Positions 1 to 10,901 of a DNA stretch of 64,000 nt are shown here, piece after piece (position 1 is the first letter of the stretch; each line of letters begins with the position of its first letter). A model generated the notes under the pieces. The model was not told the DNA's origin. It did no database searches and saw only the letters and a program-made list of their open reading frames with translations. The position numbers and the translations under genes were made by a program. This DNA comes from Chaunax sp. Z400 (Eukaryota; Chordata; Actinopteri; Lophiiformes; Chaunacidae), in assembly GCA_037577475.1 (NCBI GenBank), contig CM075190.1:1064001-1128000 (forward strand), written 5' to 3'.

Positions 1-341
1 AGACGTTGGGCCCGAGTCTCTACGACCTTCCGTTTCCGAGATACACACATTCACTATAGGCGAACCAAACCCCATTCACTTCAATGGGAAAATAAACTTG
101 AGTATAACTCGGGAACGGAAGGTCGTAGAGACTCGGGACCATGATCCGTTGGACATAATTCGTGGTCTCTGAACACGCCAGACTTCTCCCCGAGTCTCTA
201 CGACCTTCCGTTCCCGAGATACAAAAATTCCAAAAATCACCAAAAATACATGTCATATCTCGGGAACCGTAAATCGTAGAGACTCGGTTTACCTGCTGAC
301 GTTCTTGGAGACCCCATAAAACCGTTGAAAGAGCTTATCCC
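1..341 (+). repeat. Left-edge partial cassette: end of B, then C and A
   Basis: Bases 1-12 are the last 12 nt of a B linker of the 'gacagacgttggg' subtype. C runs 13-190 and A 191-341, and A leads into the first T at 342. The C here has the 'ccgttgg' linker variant, the subtype that in most copies precedes an A and then a T. Confidence 0.93.
191..341 (+). repeat. Module A (type example, 151 bp)
   Basis: Left arm 191-221, A-rich loop 222-255 (34 nt, caaaaattccaaaaatcacc...), inverted right arm 256-286, linker 287-341 (55 nt). The right arm differs from the exact complement of the left arm at 4 sites here (gtaaatcg) and at 3 in the gtaagtcg subtype. The linker contains the ordered marker ttggagacc. 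A is the only module that ever precedes T. It occurs 127 times. Two main linker subtypes exist: tgctgacgttctt...accgttg and cgctggcattctt...accattg. Confidence 0.95.
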
Positions 342-415
342 CGAGTCTCTACGACCTTCCGTTCAAAAGTTACCAACCCGGGTAGGGCCCCCATTGAGTT
401 TTTATCCCCTTAACC

Positions 416-447
<32 letters not shown>

Positions 448-465
448 CTAACCCACACTTGTCCG
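342..465 (+). repeat. Module T, long form (124 bp): telomere-repeat insert
   Basis: Bases 342-364 repeat the first 23 nt of the arm. Bases 365-411 are unique (aaaagttaccaacccgggt..., then tttttatcccctt). Bases 412-454 are CCCTAA repeats with one CCCTAAA heptamer and a degenerate CCCCTAA, and 455-465 is a short tail (acacttgtccg). The inverted right arm and the 55-bp linker are absent. The following module begins with the same 23 nt, so the insert sits between 23-bp direct repeats. The 124-bp form occurs only six times, at 342, 2026, 4789, 8033, 10796 and 19787. Confidence 0.95.
412..454 (-). repeat. Interstitial telomeric tract, TTAGGG on minus strand (G-quadruplex capable)
   Basis: Read on the minus strand this is a run of TTAGGG-like units with at least four GGG tracts separated by short loops, the standard requirement for an intramolecular G-quadruplex. 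TTAGGGTTA is also the known binding site type of TRF-family telomere proteins. Equivalent tracts occur in all 69 T modules. Occupancy or folding in the cell is inference. Confidence 0.85.
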
Positions 466-617
466 CGAGTCTCTACGACCTTCCGTTCCCGAGATACAGA
501 CATTCAAAATACGCCCCTACTGGACATGTCATATCTCGGGAAAGGAAGGTCGCACAGACTCGGGACAAAGACTGGTGTTCTCAGAGACCACATAAACCCC
601 TAGACGGACGTTGGTCC
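466..617 (+). repeat. Module B (type example, 152 bp)
   Basis: Left arm 466-496, loop 497-531 (35 nt, cagacattcaaaatacgccc...), inverted right arm 532-562, linker 563-617. The right arm has 3 mismatches to the left-arm complement (ggaaagg and gcacag). The linker contains tctcagagaccacataaac, which is homologous to the A linker in the same orientation. The loop shares its last 8 nt (acatgtca) with the A loop. Wherever the next module can be seen, B is followed by C. Confidence 0.95.
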
Positions 618-795
618 CGAGTCTCTACGACCTTCCGTTTCCGAGATACACACATTCACTATAGGCGAACCAAACCCCATTCACTTCAATGGGAAAATAA
701 ACTTGAGTATAACTCGGGAACGGAAGGTCGTAGAGACTCGGGACCATGATCCGTCGGACATAATTCGTGGTCTCTGAACACGCCAGACTTCTCCC
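618..795 (+). repeat. Module C (type example, 178 bp)
   Basis: Left arm 618-648 (with gtttccgag), loop 649-709 (61 nt), inverted right arm 710-740, linker 741-795. The two arms differ from perfect complementarity at only 2 of 31 positions, the best dyad of the three types. The loop holds a small inner hairpin (cccatt...aatggg). The linker reads gtggtctctgaac, the reverse complement of the GAGACC-bearing linkers of A and B. There are 118 copies, which vary mainly at ccgttgg / ccgtcgg / ccgtccg in the linker and at cccatt / cccact in the loop. Confidence 0.95.
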
Positions 796-2025
796 CGAGT
801 CTCTACAACCTTCCGTTCCCGAGATACAAAAATTCCAAAAATCACCAAAAATACATGTCATATCTCGGGAACCGTAAGTCGTAGAGACTCGGTTTACCCG
901 CTGGCATTCTTGGAGACCCCATAAAACCATTGAAAGAGCTTATCCCCGAGTCTCTACGACCTTCCGTTCCCGAGATACAGACATTCAAAATACGCCCCTA
1001 CTGGACATGTCATATCTCGGGAAAGGAAGGTCGCACAGACTCGGGACAAAGACTGGTGTTCTAAGAGACCACACAAACCCCTAGACGGACGTTGGTCCCG
1101 AGTCTCTACGACCTTCCGTTTTCGAGATACACACATTCACTATAGGCGAACCAAACCCCATTCACTTCAATGGGAAAATAAACTTGAGTATAACTCGGGA
1201 ACGGAAGGTCGTAGAGACTCGGGACCCTGATCCGTCCGACATAATTCGTGGTCTCTGAACACGCCAGACTTCTCCACGAGTCTCTACGACCTTCTGTTCC
1301 CGAGATACAAAAATTCCAAAAATCACCAAAAATACATGTCATATCTCGGGAACCGTAAATCGTAGAGACTCGGTTTACCTGCTGACGTTCCTGGAGACCC
1401 CATAAAACCATTGAAAGAGCTTATCCCCGAGTCTCTACGACCTTCCGTTCAAAAGTTACCAACCCGGGTAGGGCCCCCATTGAGTTTTTATCCCCTTAAC
1501 CCTAACCCTAACCCTAACCCTAACCCCTAACCCACACTTGTCCGCGAGTCTCTACGACCTTCCGTTCCCGAGATACAGACATTCAAAATACGCCCCTACT
1601 GGACATGTCATATCTCGGGAAAGGAAGGTCGCACAGACTCGGGACAAAGACTGGTGTTCTCAGAGACCACATAAACCCCTAGACAGACGTTGGGCCCGAG
1701 TCTCTACGACCTTCCGTTTCCGAGATACACACATTCACTATAGGCGAACCAAACCCCATTCATTTCAATGGGAAAATAAACTTGAGTATAACTCGGGAAC
1801 GGAAGGTCGTAGAGACTCGGGACCATGATCCGTTGGACATAATTCGTGGTCTCTGAACACGCCAGACTTCTCCCCGAGTCTCTACGACCTTCCGTTCCCG
1901 AGATACAAAAATTCCAAAAATCACCAAAAATACATGTCATATCTCGGGAACCGTAAATCGTAGAGACTCGGTTTACCTGCTGACGTTCTTGGAGACCCCA
2001 TAAAACCGTTGAAAGAGCTTATCCC

Positions 2026-2099
2026 CGAGTCTCTACGACCTTCCGTTCAAAAGTTACCAACCCGGGTAGGGCCCCCATTGAGTTTTTATCCCCTTAACC

Positions 2100-2131
<32 letters not shown>

Positions 2132-4862
2132 CTAACCCACACTTGTCCGCGAGTCTCTACGACCTTCCGTTCCCGAGATACAGACATTCAAAATACGCCC
2201 CTACTGGACATGTCATATCTCGGGAAAGGAAGGTCGCACAGACTCGGGACAAAGACTGGTGTTCTCAGAGACCACATAAACCCCTAGACGGACGTTGGTC
2301 CCGAGTCTCTACGACCTTCCGTTTCCGAGATACACACATTCACTATAGGCGAACCAAACCCCATTCACTTCAATGGGAAAATAAACTTGAGTATAACTCG
2401 GGAACGGAAGGTCGTAGAGACTCGGGACCATGATCCGTCGGACATAATTCGTGGTCTCTGAACACGCCAGACTTCTCCCCGAGTCTCTACAACCTTCCGT
2501 TCCCGAGATACAAAAATTCCAAAAATCACCAAAAATACATGTCATATCTCGGGAACCGTAAGTCGTAGAGACTCGGTTTACCCGCTGGCATTCTTGGAGA
2601 CCCCATAAAACCATTGAAAGAGCTTATCCCCGAGTCTCTACGACCTTCCGTTCCCGAGATACAGACATTCAAAATACGCCCCTACTGGACATGTCATATC
2701 TCGGGAAAGGAAGGTCGCACAGACTCGGGACAAAGACTGGTGTTCTAAGAGACCACACAAACCCCTAGACGGACGTTGGTCCCGAGTCTCTACGACCTTC
2801 CGTTTTCGAGATACACACATTCACTATAGGCGAACCAAACCCCATTCACTTCAATGGGAAAATAAACTTGAGTATAACTCGGGAACGGAAGGTCGTAGAG
2901 ACTCGGGACCCTGATCCGTCCGACATAATTCGTGGTCTCTGAACACGCCAGACTTCTCCACGAGTCTCTACGACCTTCTGTTCCCGAGATACAAAAATTC
3001 CAAAAATCACCAAAAATACATGTCATATCTCGGGAACCGTAAATCGTAGAGACTCGGTTTACCTGCTGACGTTCTTGGAGACCCCATAAAACCATTGAAA
3101 GAGCTTATCCCCGAGTCTCTACGACCTTCCGTTCAAAAGTTACCAACCCGGGTAGGGCCCCCATTGAGTTTTTATCCCCTTAACCCTAACCCTAACCCTA
3201 ACCCTAACCCCTAACCCACACTTGTCCGCGAGTCTCTACGACCTTCCGTTCCCGAGATACAGACATTCAAAATACGCCCCTACTGGACATGTCATATCTC
3301 GGGAAAGGAAGGTCGCACAGACTCGGGACAAAGACTGGTGTTCTCAGAGACCACATAAACCCCTAGACGGACGTTGGTCCCGAGTCTCTACGACCTTCCG
3401 TTTCCGAGATACACACATTCACTATAGGCGAACCAAACCCCATTCACTTCAATGGGAAAATAAACTTGAGTATAACTCGGGAACGGAAGGTCGTAGAGAC
3501 TCGGGACCATGATCCGTCGGACATAATTCGTGGTCTCTGAACACGCCAGACTTCTCCCCGAGTCTCTACAACCTTCCGTTCCCGAGATACAAAAATTCCA
3601 AAAATCACCAAAAATACATGTCATATCTCGGGAACCGTAAGTCGTAGAGACTCGGTTTACCCGCTGGCATTCTTGGAGACCCCATAAAACCATTGAAAGA
3701 GCTTATCCCCGAGTCTCTACGACCTTCCGTTCCCGAGATACAGACATTCAAAATACGCCCCTACTGGACATGTCATATCTCGGGAAAGGAAGGTCGCACA
3801 GACTCGGGACAAAGACTGGTGTTCTAAGAGACCACACAAACCCCTAGACGGACGTTGGTCCCGAGTCTCTACGACCTTCCGTTTTCGAGATACACACATT
3901 CACTATAGGCGAACCAAACCCCATTCACTTCAATGGGAAAATAAACTTGAGTATAACTCGGGAACGGAAGGTCGTAGAGACTCGGGACCCTGATCCGTCC
4001 GACATAATTCGTGGTCTCTGAACACGCCAGACTTCTCCACGAGTCTCTACGACCTTCTGTTCCCGAGATACAAAAATTCCAAAAATCACCAAAAATACAT
4101 GTCATATCTCGGGAACCGTAAATCGTAGAGACTCGGTTTACCTGCTGACGTTCTTGGAGACCCCATAAAACCATTGAAAGAGCTTATCCCCGAGTCTCTA
4201 CGACCTTCCGTTCAAAAGTTACCAACCCGGGTAGGGCCCCCATTGAGTTTTTATCCCCTTAACCCTAACCCTAACCCTAACCCTAACCCCTAACCCACAC
4301 TTGTCCGCGAGTCTCTACGACCTTCCGTTCCCGAGATACAGACATTCAAAATACGCCCCTACTGGACATGTCATATCTCGGGAAAGGAAGGTCGCACAGA
4401 CTCGGGACAAAGACTGGTGTTCTCAGAGACCACATAAACCCCTAGACAGACGTTGGGCCCGAGTCTCTACGACCTTCCGTTTCCGAGATACACACATTCA
4501 CTATAGGCGAACCAAACCCCATTCATTTCAATGGGAAAATAAACTTGAGTATAACTCGGGAACGGAAGGTCGTAGAGACTCGGGACCATGATCCGTTGGA
4601 CATAATTCGTGGTCTCTGAACACGCCAGACTTCTCCCCGAGTCTCTACGACCTTCCGTTCCCGAGATACAAAAATTCCAAAAATCACCAAAAATACATGT
4701 CATATCTCGGGAACCGTAAATCGTAGAGACTCGGTTTACCTGCTGACGTTCTTGGAGACCCCATAAAACCGTTGAAAGAGCTTATCCCCGAGTCTCTACG
4801 ACCTTCCGTTCAAAAGTTACCAACCCGGGTAGGGCCCCCATTGAGTTTTTATCCCCTTAACC

Positions 4863-4894
<32 letters not shown>

Positions 4895-7800
4895 CTAACC
4901 CACACTTGTCCGCGAGTCTCTACGACCTTCCGTTCCCGAGATACAGACATTCAAAATACGCCCCTACTGGACATGTCATATCTCGGGAAAGGAAGGTCGC
5001 ACAGACTCGGGACAAAGACTGGTGTTCTCAGAGACCACATAAACCCCTAGACGGACGTTGGTCCCGAGTCTCTACGACCTTCCGTTTCCGAGATACACAC
5101 ATTCACTATAGGCGAACCAAACCCCATTCACTTCAATGGGAAAATAAACTTGAGTATAACTCGGGAACGGAAGGTCGTAGAGACTCGGGACCATGATCCG
5201 TCGGACATAATTCGTGGTCTCTGAACACGCCAGACTTCTCCCCGAGTCTCTACAACCTTCCGTTCCCGAGATACAAAAATTCCAAAAATCACCAAAAATA
5301 CATGTCATATCTCGGGAACCGTAAGTCGTAGAGACTCGGTTTACCCGCTGGCATTCTTGGAGACCCCATAAAACCATTGAAAGAGCTTATCCCCGAGTCT
5401 CTACGACCTTCCGTTCCCGAGATACAGACATTCAAAATACGCCCCTACTGGACATGTCATATCTCGGGAAAGGAAGGTCGCACAGACTCGGGACAAAGAC
5501 TGGTGTTCTAAGAGACCACACAAACCCCTAGACGGACGTTGGTCCCGAGTCTCTACGACCTTCCGTTTTCGAGATACACACATTCACTATAGGCGAACCA
5601 AACCCCATTCACTTCAATGGGAAAATAAACTTGAGTATAACTCGGGAACGGAAGGTCGTAGAGACTCGGGACCCTGATCCGTCCGACATAATTCGTGGTC
5701 TCTGAACACGCCAGACTTCTCCACGAGTCTCTACGACCTTCTGTTCCCGAGATACAAAAATTCCAAAAATCACCAAAAATACATGTCATATCTCGGGAAC
5801 CGTAAATCGTAGAGACTCGGTTTACCTGCTGACGTTCTTGGAGACCCCATAAAGCCATTGAAAGAGCTTATCCCCGAGTCTCTACGACCTTCCGTTCAAA
5901 AGTTACCAACCCGGGTAGGGCCCCCATTGAGTTTTTATCCCCTTAACCCTAACCCTAACCCTAACCCTAACCCCTAACCCACACTTGTCCGCGAGTCTCT
6001 ACGACCTTCCGTTCCCGAGATACAGACATTCAAAATACGCCCCTACTGGACATGTCATATCTCGGGAAAGGAAGGTCGCACAGACTCGGGACAAAGACTG
6101 GTGTTCTCAGAGACCACATAAACCCCTAGACGGACGTTGGTCCCGAGTCTCTACGACCTTCCGTTTCCGAGATACACACATTCACTATAGGCGAACCAAA
6201 CCCCATTCACTTCAATGGGAAAATAAACTTGAGTATAACTCGGGAACGGAAGGTCGTAGAGACTCGGGACCATGATCCGTTGGACATAATTCGTGGTCTC
6301 TGAACACGCCAGACTTCTCCCCGAGTCTCTACGACCTTCCGTTCCCGAGATACAAAAATTCCAAAAATCACCAAAAATACATGTCATATCTCGGGAAACG
6401 TAAATCGTAGAGACTCGGTTTACCTGCTGACGTTCTTGGAGACCCCATAAAACCGTTGAAAGAGCTTATCCCCGAGTCTCTACGACCTTCCGTTCAAAAG
6501 TTACCAACCCGGGTAGGGCCCCCATTGAGTTTTTATCCCCTTAACCCTAACCCTAACCCTAACCCTAACCCCTAACCCACACTTGTCCGCGAGTCTCTAC
6601 GACCTTCCGTTCCCGAGATACAAAAATTCCAAAAATCACCAAAAATACATGTCATATCTCGGGAACCGTAAGTCGTAGAGACTCGGTTTACCCGCTGGCA
6701 TTCTTGGAGACCCCATAAAACCATTGAAAGAGCTTATCCCCGAGTCTCTACGACCTTCCGTTCCCGAGATACAGACATTCAAAATACGCCCCTACTGGAC
6801 ATGTCATATCTCGGGAAAGGAAGGTCGCACAGACTCGGGACAAAGACTGGTGTTCTAAGAGACCACATAAACCCCTAGACGGACGTTGGTCCCGAGTCTC
6901 TACGACCTTCCGTTTCCGAGATACACACATTCACTATAGGCGAACCAAACCCCATTCACTTCAATGGGAAAATAAACTTGAGTATAACTCGGGAACGGAA
7001 GGTCGTAGAGACTCGGGACCCTGATCCGTCGGACATAATTCGTGGTCTCTGAACACGCCAGACTTCTCCACGAGTCTCTACGACCTTCCGTTCCCGAGAT
7101 ACAAAAATTCCAAAAATCACCAAAAATACATGTCATATCTCGGGAACCGGAAGTCGTAGAGACTCGGTTTACCCGCTGGCATTCTTGGAGACCCCATAAA
7201 ACCATTGAAAGAGCTTATCCCCGAGTCTCTACGACCTTCCGTTCCCGAGATACAGACATTCAAAATACGCCCCTACTGGACATGTCATATCTCGGGAAAG
7301 GAAGGTCGCACAGACTCGGGACAAAGACTGGTGTTCTCAGAGACCACATAAACCCCTAGACGGACGTTGGTCCCGAGTCTCTACGACCTTCCGTTTCCGA
7401 GATACACACATTCACTATAGGCGAACCAAACCCCATTCACTTCAATGGGAAAATAAACTTGAGTATAACTCGGGAACGGAAGGTCGTAGAGACTCGGGAC
7501 CATGATCCGTCCGACATAATTCGTGGTCTCTGAACACGCCAGACTTCTCCACGAGTCTCTACGACCTTCCGTTCCCGAGATACAGACATTCAAAATACGC
7601 CCCTACTGGACATGTCATATCTCGGGAAAGGAAGGTCGCACAGACTCGGGACAAAGACTGGTGTTCTCAGAGACCACATAAACCCCTAGACAGACGTTGG
7701 GCCCGAGTCTCTACGACCTTCCGTTTCCGAGATACACACATTCACTATAGGCGAACCAAACCCCATTCATTTCAATGGGAAAATAAACTTGAGTATAACT

Positions 7801-8032
7801 CGGGAACGGAAGGTCGTAGAGACTCGGGACCATGATCCGTTGGACATAATTCGTGGTCTCTGAACACGCCAGACTTCTCCCCGAGTCTCTACGACCTTCC
7901 GTTCCCGAGATACAAAAATTCCAAAAATCACCAAAAATACATGTCATATCTCGGGAACCGTAAATCGTAGAGACTCGGTTTACCTGCTGACGTTCTTGGA
8001 GACCCCATAAAACCGTTGAAAGAGCTTATCCC
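2026..8032 (+). repeat. 6007-bp higher-order unit, copy 1
   Basis: Six cassettes: TBCABCA (2026), TBCABCA (3112), TBCA (4191), TBCABCA (4789), TBCA (5875) and TABCABCBCA (6473). C starts at 2302, 2783, 3381, 3862, 4460, 5065, 5546, 6144, 6893, 7374 and 7704. The same order and lengths recur from 8033. The C copies at 2783, 3862 and 5546 carry a gttttcgag arm variant. Confidence 0.95.
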
Positions 8033-8106
8033 CGAGTCTCTACGACCTTCCGTTCAAAAGTTACCAACCCGGGTAGGGCCCCCATTGAGTTTTTATCCCC
8101 TTAACC

Positions 8107-8138
<32 letters not shown>

Positions 8139-10869
8139 CTAACCCACACTTGTCCGCGAGTCTCTACGACCTTCCGTTCCCGAGATACAGACATTCAAAA
8201 TACGCCCCTACTGGACATGTCATATCTCGGGAAAGGAAGGTCGCACAGACTCGGGACAAAGACTGGTGTTCTCAGAGACCACATAAACCCCTAGACGGAC
8301 GTTGGTCCCGAGTCTCTACGACCTTCCGTTTCCGAGATACACACATTCACTATAGGCGAACCAAACCCCATTCACTTCAATGGGAAAATAAACTTGAGTA
8401 TAACTCGGGAACGGAAGGTCGTAGAGACTCGGGACCATGATCCGTCGGACATAATTCGTGGTCTCTGAACACGCCAGACTTCTCCCCGAGTCTCTACAAC
8501 CTTCCGTTCCCGAGATACAAAAATTCCAAAAATCACCAAAAATACATGTCATATCTCGGGAACCGTAAGTCGTAGAGACTCGGTTTACCCGCTGGCATTC
8601 TTGGAGACCCCATAAAACCATTGAAAGAGCTTATCCCCGAGTCTCTACGACCTTCCGTTCCCGAGATACAGACATTCAAAATACGCCCCTACTGGACATG
8701 TCATATCTCGGGAAAGGAAGGTCGCACAGACTCGGGACAAAGACTGGTGTTCTAAGAGACCACACAAACCCCTAGACGGACGTTGGTCCCGAGTCTCTAC
8801 GACCTTCCGTTTTCGAGATACACACATTCACTATAGGCGAACCAAACCCCATTCACTTCAATGGGAAAATAAACTTGAGTATAACTCGGGAACGGAAGGT
8901 CGTAGAGACTCGGGACCCTGATCCGTCCGACATAATTCGTGGTCTCTGAACACGCCAGACTTCTCCACGAGTCTCTACGACCTTCTGTTCCCGAGATACA
9001 AAAATTCCAAAAATCACCAAAAATACATGTCATATCTCGGGAACCGTAAATCGTAGAGACTCGGTTTACCTGCTGACGTTCTTGGAGACCCCATAAAACC
9101 ATTGAAAGAGCTTATCCCCGAGTCTCTACGACCTTCCGTTCAAAAGTTACCAACCCGGGTAGGGCCCCCATTGAGTTTTTATCCCCTTAACCCTAACCCT
9201 AACCCTAACCCTAACCCCTAACCCACACTTGTCCGCGAGTCTCTACGACCTTCCGTTCCCGAGATACAGACATTCAAAATACGCCCCTACTGGACATGTC
9301 ATATCTCGGGAAAGGAAGGTCGCACAGACTCGGGACAAAGACTGGTGTTCTCAGAGACCACATAAACCCCTAGACGGACGTTGGTCCCGAGTCTCTACGA
9401 CCTTCCGTTTCCGAGATACACACATTCACTATAGGCGAACCAAACCCCATTCACTTCAATGGGAAAATAAACTTGAGTATAACTCGGGAACGGAAGGTCG
9501 TAGAGACTCGGGACCATGATCCGTCGGACATAATTCGTGGTCTCTGAACACGCCAGACTTCTCCCCGAGTCTCTACAACCTTCCGTTCCCGAGATACAAA
9601 AATTCCAAAAATTACCAAAAATACATGTCATATCTCGGGAACCGTAAGTCGTAGAGACTCGGTTTACCCGCTGGCATTCTTGGAGACCCCATAAAACCAT
9701 TGAAAGAGCTTATCCCCGAGTCTCTACGACCTTCCGTTCCCGAGATACAGACATTCAAAATACGCCCCTACTGGACATGTCATATCTCGGGAAAGGAAGG
9801 TCGCACAGACTCGGGACAAAGACTGGTGTTCTAAGAGACCACACAAACCCCTAGACGGACGTTGGTCCCGAGTCTCTACGACCTTCCGTTTTCGAGATAC
9901 ACACATTCACTATAGGCGAACCAAACCCCATTCACTTCAATGGGAAAATAAACTTGAGTATAACTCGGGAACGGAAGGTCGTAGAGACTCGGGACCCTGA
10001 TCCGTCCGACATAATTCGTGGTCTCTGAACACGCCAGACTTCTCCACGAGTCTCTACGACCTTCTGTTCCCGAGATACAAAAATTCCAAAAATCACCAAA
10101 AATACATGTCATATCTCGGGAACCGTAAATCGTAGAGACTCGGTTTACCTGCTGACGTTCTTGGAGACCCCATAAAACCATTGAAAGAGCTTATCCCCGA
10201 GTCTCTACGACCTTCCGTTCAAAAGTTACCAACCCGGGTAGGGCCCCCATTGAGTTTTTATCCCCTTAACCCTAACCCTAACCCTAACCCTAACCCCTAA
10301 CCCACACTTGTCCGCGAGTCTCTACGACCTTCCGTTCCCGAGATACAGACATTCAAAATACGCCCCTACTGGACATGTCATATCTCGGGAAAGGAAGGTC
10401 GCACAGACTCGGGACAAAGACTGGTGTTCTCAGAGACCACATAAACCCCTAGACAGACGTTGGGCCCGAGTCTCTACGACCTTCCGTTTCCGAGATACAC
10501 ACATTCACTATAGGCGAACCAAACCCCATTCATTTCAATGGGAAAATAAACTTGAGTATAACTCGGGAACGGAAGGTCGTAGAGACTCGGGACCATGATC
10601 CGTTGGACATAATTCGTGGTCTCTGAACACGCCAGACTTCTCCCCGAGTCTCTACGACCTTCCGTTCCCGAGATACAAAAATTCCAAAAATCACCAAAAA
10701 TACATGTCATATCTCGGGAACCGTAAATCGTAGAGACTCGGTTTACCTGCTGACGTTCTTGGAGACCCCATAAAACCGTTGAAAGAGCTTATCCCCGAGT
10801 CTCTACGACCTTCCGTTCAAAAGTTACCAACCCGGGTAGGGCCCCCATTGAGTTTTTATCCCCTTAACC

Positions 10870-10901
<32 letters not shown>

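Larger units (their letters stand above)
342..2025 (+). repeat. Two cassettes: TBCABCA, TBCA
   Basis: T starts at 342 (124 bp) and 1428 (117 bp). C starts at 618, 1099 and 1697. The 1428-2025 cassette matches 4191-4788 at an offset of 2763 bp, including the cattcatttc loop variant in its C. Confidence 0.93.

Noticed and set aside
256..320. Resemblance of A (atctcggg ... ttggagacc) to 5S rRNA internal promoter elements
   Set aside because: Only two short matches, spaced about 6 bp differently from 5S rRNA, with no flanking 5S sequence. A covariance-model search would be needed to revive it.
365..411. Retroelement or LTR remnant in the unique part of T
   Set aside because: Only 47 nt, with no LTR ends, primer-binding site or poly-A. 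The gggccc and cccggg palindromes alone are not evidence.
618..640. Possible CENP-B box in the arm (tcccg...cgacc)
   Set aside because: The spacing is one base too long and the CGAA half is CGAC, so the known 17-bp consensus is not met on either strand.
625..930. Recurrent minus-strand open frames of 60-101 codons and plus-strand frames of 96-105 codons
   Set aside because: They are fixed readings across C-A, B-C or T-B-C module joins. Their length depends only on module order, they overlap each other on opposite strands, and they consist entirely of inverted arms, loops and linkers. No domain is recognisable.
342..2025. CRISPR-like array (regular arms with different spacers)
   Set aside because: There are only three loop types repeated many times, the arms are inverted pairs, no cas genes are present and the context is eukaryotic telomeric repeat.
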